Shown here in pieces: positions 31,687 to 41,221 of a stretch of DNA of 64,000 nt (position 1 is the stretch's first letter; each line of letters begins with the position of its first letter). The DNA lies in assembly GCA_016648135.1 (NCBI GenBank), contig JADDOH010023116.1:248001-312000 (forward strand). The letters are read 5' to 3'. Under the pieces are notes generated by a model. That model was not told the DNA's origin, ran no database searches, and worked only from the letters and a program-made list of their open reading frames with translations. Position numbers and translations under genes: made by a program. The DNA comes from Agrypnia vestita. Taxonomy: Eukaryota; Arthropoda; Insecta; Trichoptera; Phryganeidae.

Positions 31687-31735
31687 CTGATGATGGACCC
31701 TGCAATGAGATCCGAAACGTCGGTCACAGAGGTCA
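31685..31735 (+). ncRNA. Hammerhead-like ribozyme motif, family A, plus strand
   Basis: CTGATGA (31687-31693), stem II as in the minus twin but with one G-to-A change (GAGATCC), GAAA (31714-31717), ACGT and C (31717-31721), then GGTCACAGAGG. The 5' CC next to the core pairs with the GG after the cleavage base. The core is intact and stem II slightly weakened. Confidence 0.5.
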
Positions 31736-31876
31736 CATATACAGGGCAGAATATCCCAGAAAACTAAACACAACAATAAAAGTTAATTTTAATTTTAAAT
31801 TAATTAAAACAATCAATAAATCGTTAATTAATTTCCAGTGTTTTTCATTTGCCTTTGACAGCCACGTTCCGTGATG

Positions 31877-32199
31877 TATTTATAACATTATGGTGTATTG
31901 TAATTGCATTAAAAGGTATTTTATGAAATATGTTTTTAATAAAAAAATACTTTGGAATGTTTTGTACCCTTCGTGTGACATAATACTCATACTTTCTTTC
32001 TTTACTTTTACAATAAAAAAAAGTTACACGTTTAAAAATGCGATACGAAAATAGCAAATATGTATCATTTCAATAGATTTTTAAAAAAAAATCAAATTTT
32101 TAGTAAATTGCTTGAGTTTATATTTTTACCCGACCGGTTTCGGAAACGGTCGACTCCTTCGTAAGGGTAATGAAAAACTAATCAAAAACATCAGATTTG
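31877..32199. other. AT-rich stretch, nothing recognised
   Basis: No pattern recognised. Confidence 0.45.
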
Positions 32200-32700
32200 C
32201 CGAGGTTTATTTGCCAGACGCTGGTTATCGGTCTGTTCTAGTCGCTAGTTTAGAGTCGCCAGTTTCTGTCGCCGGCTTCCGTCGCCAATTTCCAGCAGCC
32301 AGTTTCCAGTCGCCGGCCTTGTCGCGCGAAACTGTCCGAGAAAGAACCAATTACTGGAGAGATTAATTTCATTTTATCCAAGCAAAGTTCCCTGCTCCGG
32401 GCCGGGGTGACTGTAAAGTCCCGAGACCACGGTTTGAATAACAATCAGCGAATACTTCCGAAACTCTATTTCCCTTTATCAGTCGTCTCCTACCCCCTCG
32501 CATTTTCGGGGGTGTTTTTTCTGTCGCTCGAAGGAAATTTCCTGAATAAAGCTCGGAAGCAAATCACGTACGGCTGATAGCGCCTCGGATCATGGGGAAT
32601 GAATTTTTAAGGACCGTCGTCTGTACGCGTGATTATATTTTTAGCTACGCATGACCGAGCCCCGCTTTATTGACATTCACGACGTTTTTTAAAAACACTC
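32200..32700. other. GC-richer island with a degenerate 13-14-bp tandem repeat
   Basis: At 32238-32325 six diverged units of the form TCGCCAGTTTCCAG run in tandem (TCGCTAGTTTAGAG, TCGCCAGTTTCTG, TCGCCGGCTTCCG, TCGCCAATTTCCAG and so on). The remainder to 32700 is complex unique sequence without a convincing frame; the 84-codon frame 32112-32366 runs through the tandem and is not credible. It is possibly regulatory. Confidence 0.45.
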
Positions 32701-33600
32701 GACAGTTTGATTATCCTTTCATCTAAAAATACTTTCGTCAAATGAAAAAACTTTTTGACATTTTTATTTATAGATTTAAGAATGCGGCCAAAATGCTCTT
32801 TGTCAAGATTATTGATTAGGCGAAAATTATAAAATTACACAATAAAAAATCTGGATACTTATGAACAAAGCGGGCTACCAGCCTCATACGCAATAAAATG
32901 TTGTTTTTCAAGTTTTTTTAACCATTTTCTATCGAACTTTTTTACGGCCAGCGAAACTTGGCAAAGGAAGGATGAAAGCAGATTAAATGCTCCCGGATAA
33001 AAGAGATAAAATACAACGAAAAATTGAAAAAATAAAAAGTGCTTTTAATACGGGCGTTTGTTGGCTTTTCAACTTGTTTGTTGAAAATTGTACTCGCATG
33101 AAATAACTGAAATGTAAATGTAGGAGCGAGAATAAACAATTATTATATATTCAGGATATTTTGAGTATTTAAAATTTTCCAAAAACACAATATTGGATTT
33201 TATCCCCAGGGGGACGTCATTAATCAGATACATTATAGATGTCTCATTAAGATGATTGGTGAAAATTACATTGTATAAAGTGATCGCTTAAACTAGCCGT
33301 ACGATAGGTGTTAGCCCTATGAACACCCAAACAAAAAAAGACTTCCATGTCTTCATACTCTCCCATATAAAAAATGACGTCTCTATGAGACATTTTTAAT
33401 ATATGTATTATTATTATAACTGTTTATGCATAATATTGTACGTGGAGATGGGTGAACAAGATTTTCATAGTTTAGTAAGTATGATTTGTGATGGATGAGC
33501 AGAAAGTAAAAAGAAAGTAAAGAATGAAAAAAAAAAAGAAATAAAGAAAGAAATAAAAATTTAAAAAAGAAAGTATAATGAAAAATAGATCGAGAGTCAA
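32701..33600. other. AT-rich stretch, nothing recognised
   Basis: Includes an A/G-rich low-complexity run at 33500-33580. No gene or repeat was recognised. Confidence 0.45.
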
Positions 33601-33618
33601 AAGATTAGACTAACCACT

Positions 33619-33670
33619 TGTGTACCGCTAGTATTCGGTCGATAGATCGATCAAAGACTAGCGGTACACA
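33619..33670. repeat. Hairpin with 14-bp perfect arms
   Basis: TGTGTACCGCTAGT (33619-33632) and ACTAGCGGTACACA (33657-33670) flank a 24-nt loop which itself contains the smaller self-complementary stretch CGATAGATCG. Confidence 0.88.
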
Positions 33671-33740
33671 ATGAAGAAGGAAGATTGTACAGTTGAAAAG
33701 CCTGGAGCTGGCAAGAGATAAAATAAATTAAAATGGAAAT

Positions 33741-33900
33741 GGATCACTTTGGCGTATGTGGCAAATACATTAATGATCGACAATCTTCGATCTGACGAGC
33801 TTCGATCTGAAGATGTTTGAATGTGAACGAGGCGAGATTTATGTCAGCACAAAAAGTTTGGCGCTTCTGCCTGCCCCCTCGAGGAAACGACGTGATGGTG
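33741..33900 (+). mobile_element. LINE 3' end fragment
   Basis: GAAGATGTTTGAATGTGAAC, GAGGCGAGATTTATGTCAGC, AAAAAGTTTGGCGCTTCTGC and CCCCCTCGAGGAAACGACGT follow the order of the 21140-21245 LINE terminus and end GACGTGATGG, here without a microsatellite tail. It is decayed. Confidence 0.6.
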
Positions 33901-34216
33901 CAAATCAACGTATTTGTATCGTTTATTAAAATGTATAACATTTGTCAAAACATCTACTGTTTATCAAATTACTTTTTGTGTGGTCTTGAAACTTTTGCGC
34001 GAACTTGTTCCTTTTATAATTAATAATTCACTATTTTCAATTTATTTGTTATTGTAAAATTTTCACTGAATGAATGAATAATAAAAAATTTCATTTAACG
34101 CGTTTCGTTTATTTCGACTTTTTTATAAATGAATCCTTATTATGAATAAAATTCCAAATAATATGTTGAGAAATTAAGTACTGTTCCAATAAAGATATGG
34201 ATTTTTCGGGTTTGTG

Positions 34217-34378
34217 TTTTCTGGGGTGTCATGCCGTGTTTTTACAATCCTTCTGGATGACGTTTCGGATCCCATGCCGGGGTCCATCATCAGAGCTGAT
34301 GTGATGGGCTATGATGGACCCCGCAATGGGATCCGAAACGTCGCCCAAAAACAGCATAATACTCTAGAAAACACAAAC
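34217..34378. mobile_element. PLE-like inverted pair, family A copy 2
   Basis: A hairpin like that at 31607. The minus motif is complete: CTGATGA at 34293-34287, GGACCCC/GGGATCC stem, GAAA at 34266-34263, ACGTC. The plus motif has a base missing in the core (CTATGA instead of CTGATGA at about 34309) but keeps stem II, GAAACGTC (34334-34341). Outer arms are TTTTCTGGGGTGTCATGC and CATAATACTCTAGAAAACAC. An extra GCTGATGTGATGG sits at the centre. Confidence 0.7.
34252..34295 (-). ncRNA. Hammerhead-like ribozyme motif, family A copy 2, minus strand
   Basis: CTGATGA, stem II GGA-CCCC with loop GGCAT closing to GGGATCC, GAAA, ACGT, C. All core bases are intact. Helix III is only the ACGT palindrome, as in the family A motifs at 31.6 kb. 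Confidence 0.5.
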
Positions 34379-35149
34379 CGGAAGATTCTGAACGGCCCTG
34401 AAAACCTTGGAACATTCTTAAGATATGGATTTTATTTAAAAAAATGTGTAATTTTAATTATAATTAATTTGATTGTAAGTAAACTAATTATTGTTTTAAG
34501 TAAAATAAATTCTCGAGCGCTCGCCTAGATAATTAAATAAAATTTAATTATTTATGTTCGTTATGGTCACCGCAGCGTCGATATCGAAGGCACTTGCTCG
34601 GCTCAATTTCTAAATTTAGAAAAAGTTCTGAACGCAGCTGCAGTAGCAGACAAAAGAGTGCCATTAAACCAGGGGTATTCAATGTTTAATAGCACTTTGT
34701 GATCGATAGCGTACCTACAAAGCCGGGCCCTCGAGGTCGATTTTTTCTGGTTCGCTCGTACATCAGTCTTCAATTATTCATATCAGTCGCTTTTAAAATG
34801 GGAGATATAGCAGTGTGTTATTACACAAACCGAATGTAATAAATATGTAAACATACATATCTGTAAGAGTTTAACTTATGAAATTCATACATTGCCTATC
34901 CTATGTCATTAATTAGATTTTTGTTTAATACCCTAATACAATTATGTATGAGAAAATATTTAAATATACGTATGAAACTTACCCTTATGTTAGTATACTG
35001 ATCGAAAAAACAACTGATTCAGCTTTTTTCAAAGTAGGTATTCACTTTTATTTTAGTTCTAAATTCGTTCAAGCAAAGATTCTCACATTTCACGCGTACA
35101 CATGGTGTAACAGAGCTAGATCACAAGTTTAAATGTAGATTTCGCACAA
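34379..35149. other. AT-rich stretch, nothing recognised
   Basis: A somewhat more complex patch lies at 34560-34790, without a frame or repeat. Confidence 0.45.
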
Positions 35150-35480
35150 TATATGAATAGAGAATGTTTCAGCAATAATATCGTAGTATTAATAGTTATT
35201 GAGATATGCGACATTAAAGTTTGCATTTTTGCGTATGTTCTGTAATAAGTTGGACTGTCATTAAAGTACTGAATATTAAAATTTTATTATCTTTAATACA
35301 AGTCAAATAAAATAAGTAAAATCTTGCAAAAAATCTGGCTAAAATTTTGGCAAGATTTTTATAATTTTATTTGACTTGTATTAAAGCAAATGAATTTTTA
35401 ACATTTGATTAGTTTGTTGGACTATCATTAAGTTATTTTAATCAAAGTAGCGTTTAACAGAAGATGAATAAAAAATATTG
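35150..35480. repeat. Long-TIR MITE, related copy of the 51427 element
   Basis: Centre hairpin CTTTAATACAAGTCAAATAA (35295) against TTATTTGACTTGTATTAAAG (35367), with outer parts AGTTGGACTGTCATTAA (35251) and GTTGGACTATCATTAA (35416) matching the arms of the element at 51427-51940. Outer ends are decayed. Confidence 0.65.
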
Positions 35481-35574
35481 AGAAAAAAAAAATTGTAGCC
35501 GCTTATCTCTAACTATTAATTAATTTCTTTGGGGGTAACCCGCGTCAAAATCTGGTCTTCAGAAGGACCATCCG

Positions 35575-35620
35575 TCAACCGACGTTTCGCTTGAATCACA
35601 ACAGGCATCTTCAGGGTATC
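35575..35620 (-). ncRNA. Hammerhead-like ribozyme motif, family B, minus strand
   Basis: On the minus strand: ACC then CTGAAGA (35614-35608; position 7 of the core is free, so this is canonical), stem II GCCTG/CAAGC with one mismatch, GAAA (35588-35585), ACGT, C, then GGTTGACGG. The helix I inner part has three pairs (ACC/GGT). The mismatch in stem II would be repaired by the base found in the plus-strand twin. Confidence 0.5.
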
Positions 35621-35951
35621 TTGTTAATAAATTTCCATCACGAGGGGCAGTGCGAGCACGTCCGTTCGTTTTGGAAGCTTATTACCAAGTGAGGTCTGGT
35701 AAGTTAAAATCTAAATTTCGGTACTTTGGTCATTATTGGCCTTAATGGTATTTGGGAATTTCGTATTAAATATTGGGTGTTCCCGGTCCTTAATGGCGTT
35801 TGTCTGGCTCCTTGTGATGCGCTTTGTACTCCATGTTACTCGTAGTGTGTCGGTGGTTATATTTAATTGATTGATTTTGACTTACCAAACCTAACTTCCG
35901 CTACGAACGGACGTGCTCGCACTGCACCTCGTGATGGAAATTTATTAATAA

Positions 35952-36002
35952 AATACCCTAAAGATCCCTGTTGTGATTCAGGCGAAACGTCGGTTGACGA
36001 AT
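35952..36002 (+). ncRNA. Hammerhead-like ribozyme motif, family B, plus strand, mutated core
   Basis: ACC then CTAAAGA (35958-35964; invariant G5 is A here), stem II CCTG/CAGG, GAAA (35984-35987), ACGT, C. The core substitution predicts no activity. Confidence 0.4.
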
Positions 36003-36091
36003 GGTCCTTCTTCGGACCAGATTTTGACGCGGGTTACCCCCAAAGAAATTAATACTAACATTTCTAACACCCGTGAAAACCCTCATTATAA

Positions 36092-36110
36092 TATACATAT
36101 ATATATATAT

Positions 36111-36168
<58 letters not shown>
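36092..36168. repeat. TA dinucleotide microsatellite
   Basis: An almost pure TA run with a few G interruptions. A 93-codon frame (35973-36254) reads through it and is an artefact. Confidence 0.95.
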
Positions 36169-36185
36169 TTATGTTACTTATAACT

Positions 36186-36232
36186 ACTTTGGGGGTAACC
36201 CGCGTCACATTCTGGTCGTTAGGACCAGAATT
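36186..36232 (-). repeat. Family B end fragment
   Basis: CTTTGGGGGTAACCCGCGTC followed by a TTCTGGTC/GACCAGAA hairpin, as at the outer end of 35520-36060. Confidence 0.7.
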
Positions 36233-36239
36233 ATTGTAT

Positions 36240-37620
36240 ACAGAAAAAATATAATACAGAAACTAATATTGATTATAATTATATGTAATCAATATTAAGG
36301 AACTCTGTGTAAATACTTTGTAGCTAGTCAAATTAAAGGGCTAACATATAATAAAAATTAATTTGTATAAAAAAGTAAGTCTGAAGTTTTTCAAGGTAGC
36401 AATTAATTTTATCTCTTCAAAATGAAACATTACCGAATTATAAAGTATTACACAGGTTTGTAAGTTTTTACAATTTAAAAGTTTACGGTACATGAGTAAA
36501 ATTGTAGGTTTCTTGAGAGTTTTAAGAATTAAGCACATAACGGTGTAATACGTAAATATTAATACGTTTTAATGTGTATACTTTTGACAAAATTTATTAT
36601 TGTAATATGTAAATATTTTTAATAATGTAAATAATAATCAGTCTTTGTATTAAGACCTAGGATAAGTAAGTGATCGGCGTTAATTTTAAGAGTAAAAATA
36701 ATATTGGGACAATCCATTCCAAGTGGTCATGAAAAAAACAAATCGGTTATTTAAAAAAAAAAATCATATTTTATAGGTGCATTCCCTTTTTTGGTAGTTC
36801 AGTTACATTCTGGTCTGCAAATCAAAGCCCTATTTTAATAATGTTTAAAATTGCTGTTGCCTGAAAACGCGAAAAGCGGCGTGCGGAATGAAACAAAAAT
36901 TACCGCCATTTTTGAACCGGAAACAATAAAAATTTAACCTGGAAGTCCGCCTTACTTCAGCATCCAGCACTGTTGCGTATTAGAGAAAGATGCTACTTCC
37001 AGATAATCGATATGCCACAGCTCGCTAAAACCAATATTATATTACGATATATTTTTAACGTTAATTCTTATTTTTTTCGCTTCGCGCCTTATTTTTCTAT
37101 TTTTTTCATTTATACATCCTATTTATTTACTAATGCTTAATATTTATGTTAATGTTTATTGCTTGAATACTTACTTTTTTGTTTTGCAACATGTCTGTCT
37201 TAGCTTGTATACCCTATTTATGTGAATAATTCTTGCTTTATACCTTATTTCTTTGTATATCTTACCTATTATGTACCCGTTTGTTGTTTATATATCCACG
37301 TCCTCTTATATTTTTAAATATCACTTGCATCGTAATTTTTGTATATGTATATTTTTGTGGAATGTGTGGTACTGCACTAACCTCTTCACATATTGGAATA
37401 AAGTTTTATTATAGTCATTAAATAAATAATTTTGATCTACCAAAACATAAGGGACTACACCAACAAAATATGTTTTTTTTCTGAGATAGTCAAGCAACCA
37501 ATATTGGACCACTTGAAATGAATTACCCCTATTTGTTTTCATTTTAAGACAAAATTTACTTTCAGAGTAGCGGTCACTGCTCTACTCGCGAAATTAATTT
37601 TACATAATTTAATTTTAAAT
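36240..37620. other. Mostly unrecognised; GC-richer patch at 36840-37010
   Basis: The patch holds CGCGAAAAGCGGCGTGCGG and CAGATAATCGATATGCCAC but no ORF. The rest is AT-rich, with T-rich low complexity at 37070-37330. Confidence 0.4.
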
Positions 37621-37850
37621 AAAATACGGTTCTACATAATTTTTTGAGGCCAAGCCTTGATAATGGTCCATGTTACAATGCCGAAACATCATCTTAGGTT
37701 TGTGGAAACTATCTACGAACGCGATCCGATTCACTTCGGTGTATTCGGTGAAAAAATTCAGCATTTTAAAAACATTATGAAAACATGGATTTCTACCAAG
37801 TAGTGCGGCGCCCCTGACAAACCATGCAAGTAGACACATTAAAAAGAAAT
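37621..37850 (+). mobile_element. Degenerate PLE-like end
   Basis: GCCTTGATAATGGTCCATG, then TTACAATGCC and GAAACATC (37648-37690) follows hammerhead order with core TTGATAA instead of CTGATGA. GAAA is intact. Flanks GAGGCCAAG and CTTAGG weakly pair. A dead relative. Confidence 0.35.
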
Positions 37851-38170
37851 GTTAAAATCATTAAGCCCAGCCACGCGGTACCGGAAAATGCCAGTCTGCA
37901 ACGTTCAACTTAAATTATTGTTTTTATATGGCTGCATGCAAATGCTTAACTTTACTAGCGGTAACTTATTGGTAAAGCTATAATATTTTAGGAATTAAAT
38001 TCTAGTATTTATTATTCACGATTATATTTTGTAAGTATTCCTCATTATAAAGATATTCAAAATTTGGTTAAGGATTATTTATGATACATAATGATAAGTT
38101 TGATTTATTTATTTAGAAATTATTTTTAAATAAAAATCTATTTTTATTACGAAGTAGCAATTTTAGAATA

Positions 38171-38220
38171 CAGTTCATTAATTATAATAGAAAGATCTTT
38201 CTATTATAATTAATTAACTG
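38171..38220. repeat. 50-nt palindrome, one mismatch, no spacer
   Basis: CAGTTCATTAATTATAATAG and AAAGA (38171-38195) are followed by their reverse complement (38196-38220); only one base pair in 25 is mismatched. Confidence 0.93.
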
Positions 38221-38334
38221 TAGAATAAATCTTTATATCCGATTACCTTTTTTCTTCTAAAAATCTTTCAAATTAATAAAGTTAAATTGTTTATTAATTT
38301 GGGAAAACTAACAAACTTTGTATAAAACGTAGGG

Positions 38335-38835
38335 ATTGTTTTTACCGGTTTCGATACCGTGCTGATGATACAGTACGGTATCGAAACAACGAAATACGAA
38401 CAAAACAAATACGGTATCGGTATACGATATCAGGACGGGCGCACAATAACTTCAATAAGTTAAATTTGCAAAAGAGATAAGTTAGGTGAGGTCATGGTTT
38501 ATTTTTAGTGTGAGGAGAGGGGTGGCGTTTGACAGTGAGAAATTGAAATGGGGAATATATTTACAAATTTAATTTATGGATAAAATCAATTGATATGGCA
38601 TTTACTTTGTGGCGGGACATGATTATTTTAATTAAAACTTAATTGAACTTTGTAATGCACACATGTTGGTTAATTTAATACGACTATTCGCTCATCTCGA
38701 AATTATAGTCTTGTTAAATTAACTCAAAGTGTGTGTATTACAAAGTTTACATTAAAAAATATAATTTATGGAAGTTATTGTGCATCCATCCTTATGAAGA
38801 TATAGTGCGGCGTCGAAACCGGTAGACGTTTAAAA
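38335..38835. mobile_element. PLE-like inverted element, family D
   Basis: Nested inverted repeats: ACCGGTTTCGATACCGTGC at 38344 and CGGCGTCGAAACCGGTAG at 38809; CGCACAATAACTTCAATAA (38440) and GGAAGTTATTGTGCATCC (38770); AACTTTGTAATGCACAC (38648) and GTGTGTATTACAAAGTT (38733). The plus strand at 38362-38386 reads CTGATGA, GATAC/GTATC stem, GAAA. The helix III palindrome ACCGGT follows GAAA at 38820 on the plus strand and at 38349-38344 on the minus strand, but not at 38386 (CAAC). ATTGATATGGCATTTACTTT at 38589 is shared with 42604, linking it to the PLE-like piece in the tandem duplication. Confidence 0.55.
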
Positions 38836-38955
38836 CAATGAATGTGGTTTATACAAAATTTGTTTGTTTTTCAAATTAATAATTATCCAATCACAAAATC
38901 AAAGTCATAAATATTAAAAATATTAATTTGTTTAATTTATTAATTTTTATGGTAT

Positions 38956-39584
38956 TGTAGCAAGACTAAGTACCTACGGAGTACTGAAAATAAGCAACGG
39001 TGTCACGCGATGGCGCTCAGTCAACCGGAACCGCAGACTGTTACTTATTCGTAACCGCGGTATCTCTCTAGTGACTTTTCATTCGTATAGCAAGATACGT
39101 CAGAAGAATCTAGAATTTACTATGAGCTTCTCGTTACCACTAGAATAAAACTTTCCAAGGAAGTTTGCTATATAAGGAGTCACGCTCAGGCTCTTGGGCT
39201 CAGTTCAGTTTATGACGATAACAAGGCGATATCTCCGTGATACTACCAAGCAAACCAGTGTGATCAGTGATTCGTGATATTACAACCCGATATTAGTAAA
39301 TGACCAGCACAAGTTATTAAAGGATACCGGGACGCATAATTTCTACGAGCGAACATCGAACGGAGTTTATGAGAAATGACCTAACCAATAGAGATAGCGT
39401 TAATTAGTACGAATTAGGGAACAGTTCAATAATAAGTGTGCGAAATATTCGGAGGATATTAAGCGATCATAAAATTACCAACGATACTACAATTTACTCG
39501 TGTCCAGGACTTTCTTTGTTAATAAATTGAAGTAAATTAATTTCCAATGTTTTCATTTACCTCCCAAAGTCACGTCCCGTGACA
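38956..39584 (+). mobile_element. Solo LTR with 4-bp target duplication
   Basis: 629 bp beginning TGTAGCAAGACTAAG and ending CACGTCCCGTGACA, flanked on both sides by GTAT (38952-38955 and 39585-39588). It contains a TATA box (GCTATATAAGGAG, 39169-39181), GGAACAGTTCAATAATAAG and TCGTGTCCAGGACTTTC downstream, and an AATAAA (39520) near the 3' end. TG...CA ends with a 4-bp duplication fit a Ty3/gypsy-type LTR. No internal region is present, so it is a solo LTR left by recombination. Confidence 0.75.
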
Positions 39585-39949
39585 GTATTGGTACGGTGCT
39601 GGAATTTTATTTCATACTTTATAATACAGAAAAAATGTATTAATCATCAAGGGGTGGAGTTGAATCAAGTTGACTGATATAAAAACAATATAATAGGGCC
39701 GAATTCTTTGGGGACCGGAGGGTGGAAGGTGAAATAGTCAAAAGAATTGGTGCTCTTTTCTTGCATTCCTTTGAATGTCAATTAGAGCAGTGATTAGGAT
39801 ATCAAGAGCAAACTGCTTATTTTTAAAGCTCGGGATTTGTTATTAATATCATACAGATTATTCATGATGATCGTTCAGTTATGTGAAAAATATTACCCAT
39901 GTTACCTCTACGTTGCCTCTGCGTGAGTTAAAAGTTTTTTTAATTACTA
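39585..39949. other. Nothing recognised
   Basis: Unique sequence without a frame or repeat. Confidence 0.45.
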
Positions 39950-40212
39950 CTAGCTGTAACCCGTCAAAAATGACTACGAAATGAAATGGTACTTTTCATT
40001 TTCTTGTCGTTTTCTTATGAATAAGTATTAATTTATTTATTAAAAAAAAAAAACGATTTTCTGAAAAAAAATCGGAAAAAAATTTTGGAAAAGAAATTTA
40101 AAAAAAGAATATATTTCTTAAATAAATTTACTTTAAAGGAGTTACCTACGTTACACGAATTTAAGAGGATACACAGACAGACGGACGGAAGGACAGACAG
40201 ACAACGAAATTA
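39950..40212 (+). repeat. Short copy of the GACAGACAACGAAATT repeat
   Basis: Starts CTAGCTGTAACCCGTCAAAA (39950) and ends ACAGACAACGAAATTATTAT. It lacks the central CCCCATCTCCGGCCG segment of the longer copies, and carries A-rich sequence instead. Confidence 0.72.
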
Positions 40213-40721
40213 TTATAATCGGGATAATAAATTATGACAAAATGTTTGTTATCAAATATAAAGTTAGAAAAGTCATTCCGGGGAGAAAATCTTCATGCAT
40301 TTCGGTAAGAATAAATTAATATTACAAGGAACAAGATTTGATCAGAAATTAAAAAAATAGCTTAGAGAAATGGACATTTTTAATATAGATACTGATTACG
40401 TAGAAAGGTATTTTTATGAAACAGCATCACTGGTTTATTCGAGTATAACTGTTGAGGAAATATTTAAAAGCTTTTGCTTTATTTTTTCGTTAGTGGAGAC
40501 TATTTCACTAGGTAATGCGTTGCAAAAAGCATAGATGATGTTTTGTTGGGAGTTAATTCAAAATATCATCGTCCGAGTTTTATTTTATTTTATTTTTTTA
40601 TTTTATGTTGGTGTGTGAAGAATGTTGAATAAGTTTAAATGTGGCAGTTATAATGTTGTATTTTGGCAGAATCGTTAATGGAATTATTTGTGTCCATGAG
40701 TTTTTGTACAATTTAAGTTTA
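40213..40721. other. AT-rich stretch, nothing recognised
   Basis: Includes a TTTTATTTTATTTTATT run near 40580. No gene was recognised. Confidence 0.45.
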
Positions 40722-41132
40722 AAAAAACTAACCCATAAAAACCAAGTTTTTATTAAACTCCCTTTCTCATTTACTAGTGATAACTGGTTAGGCGTTTAAC
40801 CTACGCGTTGGGCTTCGGTCGGGCGACGCTACGAAAGGGAGTAATAAAAAATTTCCAAAAATCCAAAATTATACTATAATCAGATTCCGTGTCTACCAGA
40901 CGCGTCGCAGTCTTCCTCATCTGTATGAAAAAACCATTAATTCTAAAAATCCAAAATTATACTATAATTATTATTTTTTTTAAACGAAAATTTGATAGAC
41001 CTTTTTGATCGTCGCCACGAGCCGGCTTGCAAAGTTTCTGCTCGATTCGATCACGGGAAAAGGGTTAAAAATCGATCCAAAGTTTTTGCGTCAACCAGAC
41101 AGACAGACGCCACGAGTTATAATATAAAGGGA
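40722..41132 (+). repeat. AACTAACCCATAAAAACC repeat, single copy
   Basis: Starts AACTAACCCATAAAAACC and CTCCCTTTCTCATTTACTAG, includes CGTTGGGCTTCGGTCGGGCG (shared with 28640), AGGGTTAAAAATCGATCCAA and GACGCCACGAGTTATAATAT, and ends AAAGGGAGTAATAAAA. Confidence 0.82.
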
Positions 41133-41221
41133 GTAATAAAAGAATCTTTCGACAGGCAATAAAATAAAAATTCAGCTGTCGATAAGATATTCTGTTACTC
41201 TCGAAACTTGAGTAGCTTGTT

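Larger units (their letters stand above)
31607..31771. mobile_element. PLE-like inverted pair, family A copy 1
   Basis: A 165-nt hairpin: TTTTCTGGGATATTCTGCC at 31610 pairs with GGCAGAATATCCCAGAAAA at 31745, and the centre (about 31685) joins two hammerhead-like motifs back to back. Related sequences are at 34217-34378 and 54851-55036. It splits the solo LTR, so it inserted there later. Confidence 0.75.
31222..31876 (+). mobile_element. Solo LTR, interrupted by a PLE-like end
   Basis: Shares an ordered set of signals with the LTRs at 38956 and 57365 (reversed). These are a TATA box (CTATAAAAGGCT, 31259-31270), GAATTAAGAAACAGTGT (31436), TTCATGTCCAGTGACTTT (31522), AATAAATCGTTAATTAATTT (31815) and the 3' end CAGCCACGTTCCGTGATG. 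A hairpin PLE-like sequence (31607-31771) separates the last two. The 5' limit is uncertain. No internal retroviral-type genes are attached. Confidence 0.55.
35520..36060. mobile_element. PLE-like inverted pair, family B
   Basis: Inverted arms of about 190 bp: TTTCTTTGGGGGTAACCCGC (35524) pairs with GCGGGTTACCCCCAAAGAAA (36030), through GGACCATCCGTCAACCGACG to CCATCACGAGG...GCAGTGCGAGCACGTCCGTT. The central spacer (about 35690-35880) has no ORF. Each arm carries one hammerhead-like motif pointing outward. A further end fragment is at 36186-36232. Confidence 0.7.

Noticed and set aside
32112..32366. 84-codon plus frame and its minus-strand shadow (32250-32444)
   Set aside because: Its length comes from the 13-14-bp tandem repeat; no known motif and no start context.
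35973..36254. 93-codon open frame
   Set aside because: It runs through the TA microsatellite (Y/I repeats) and the PLE-like end; not a gene.
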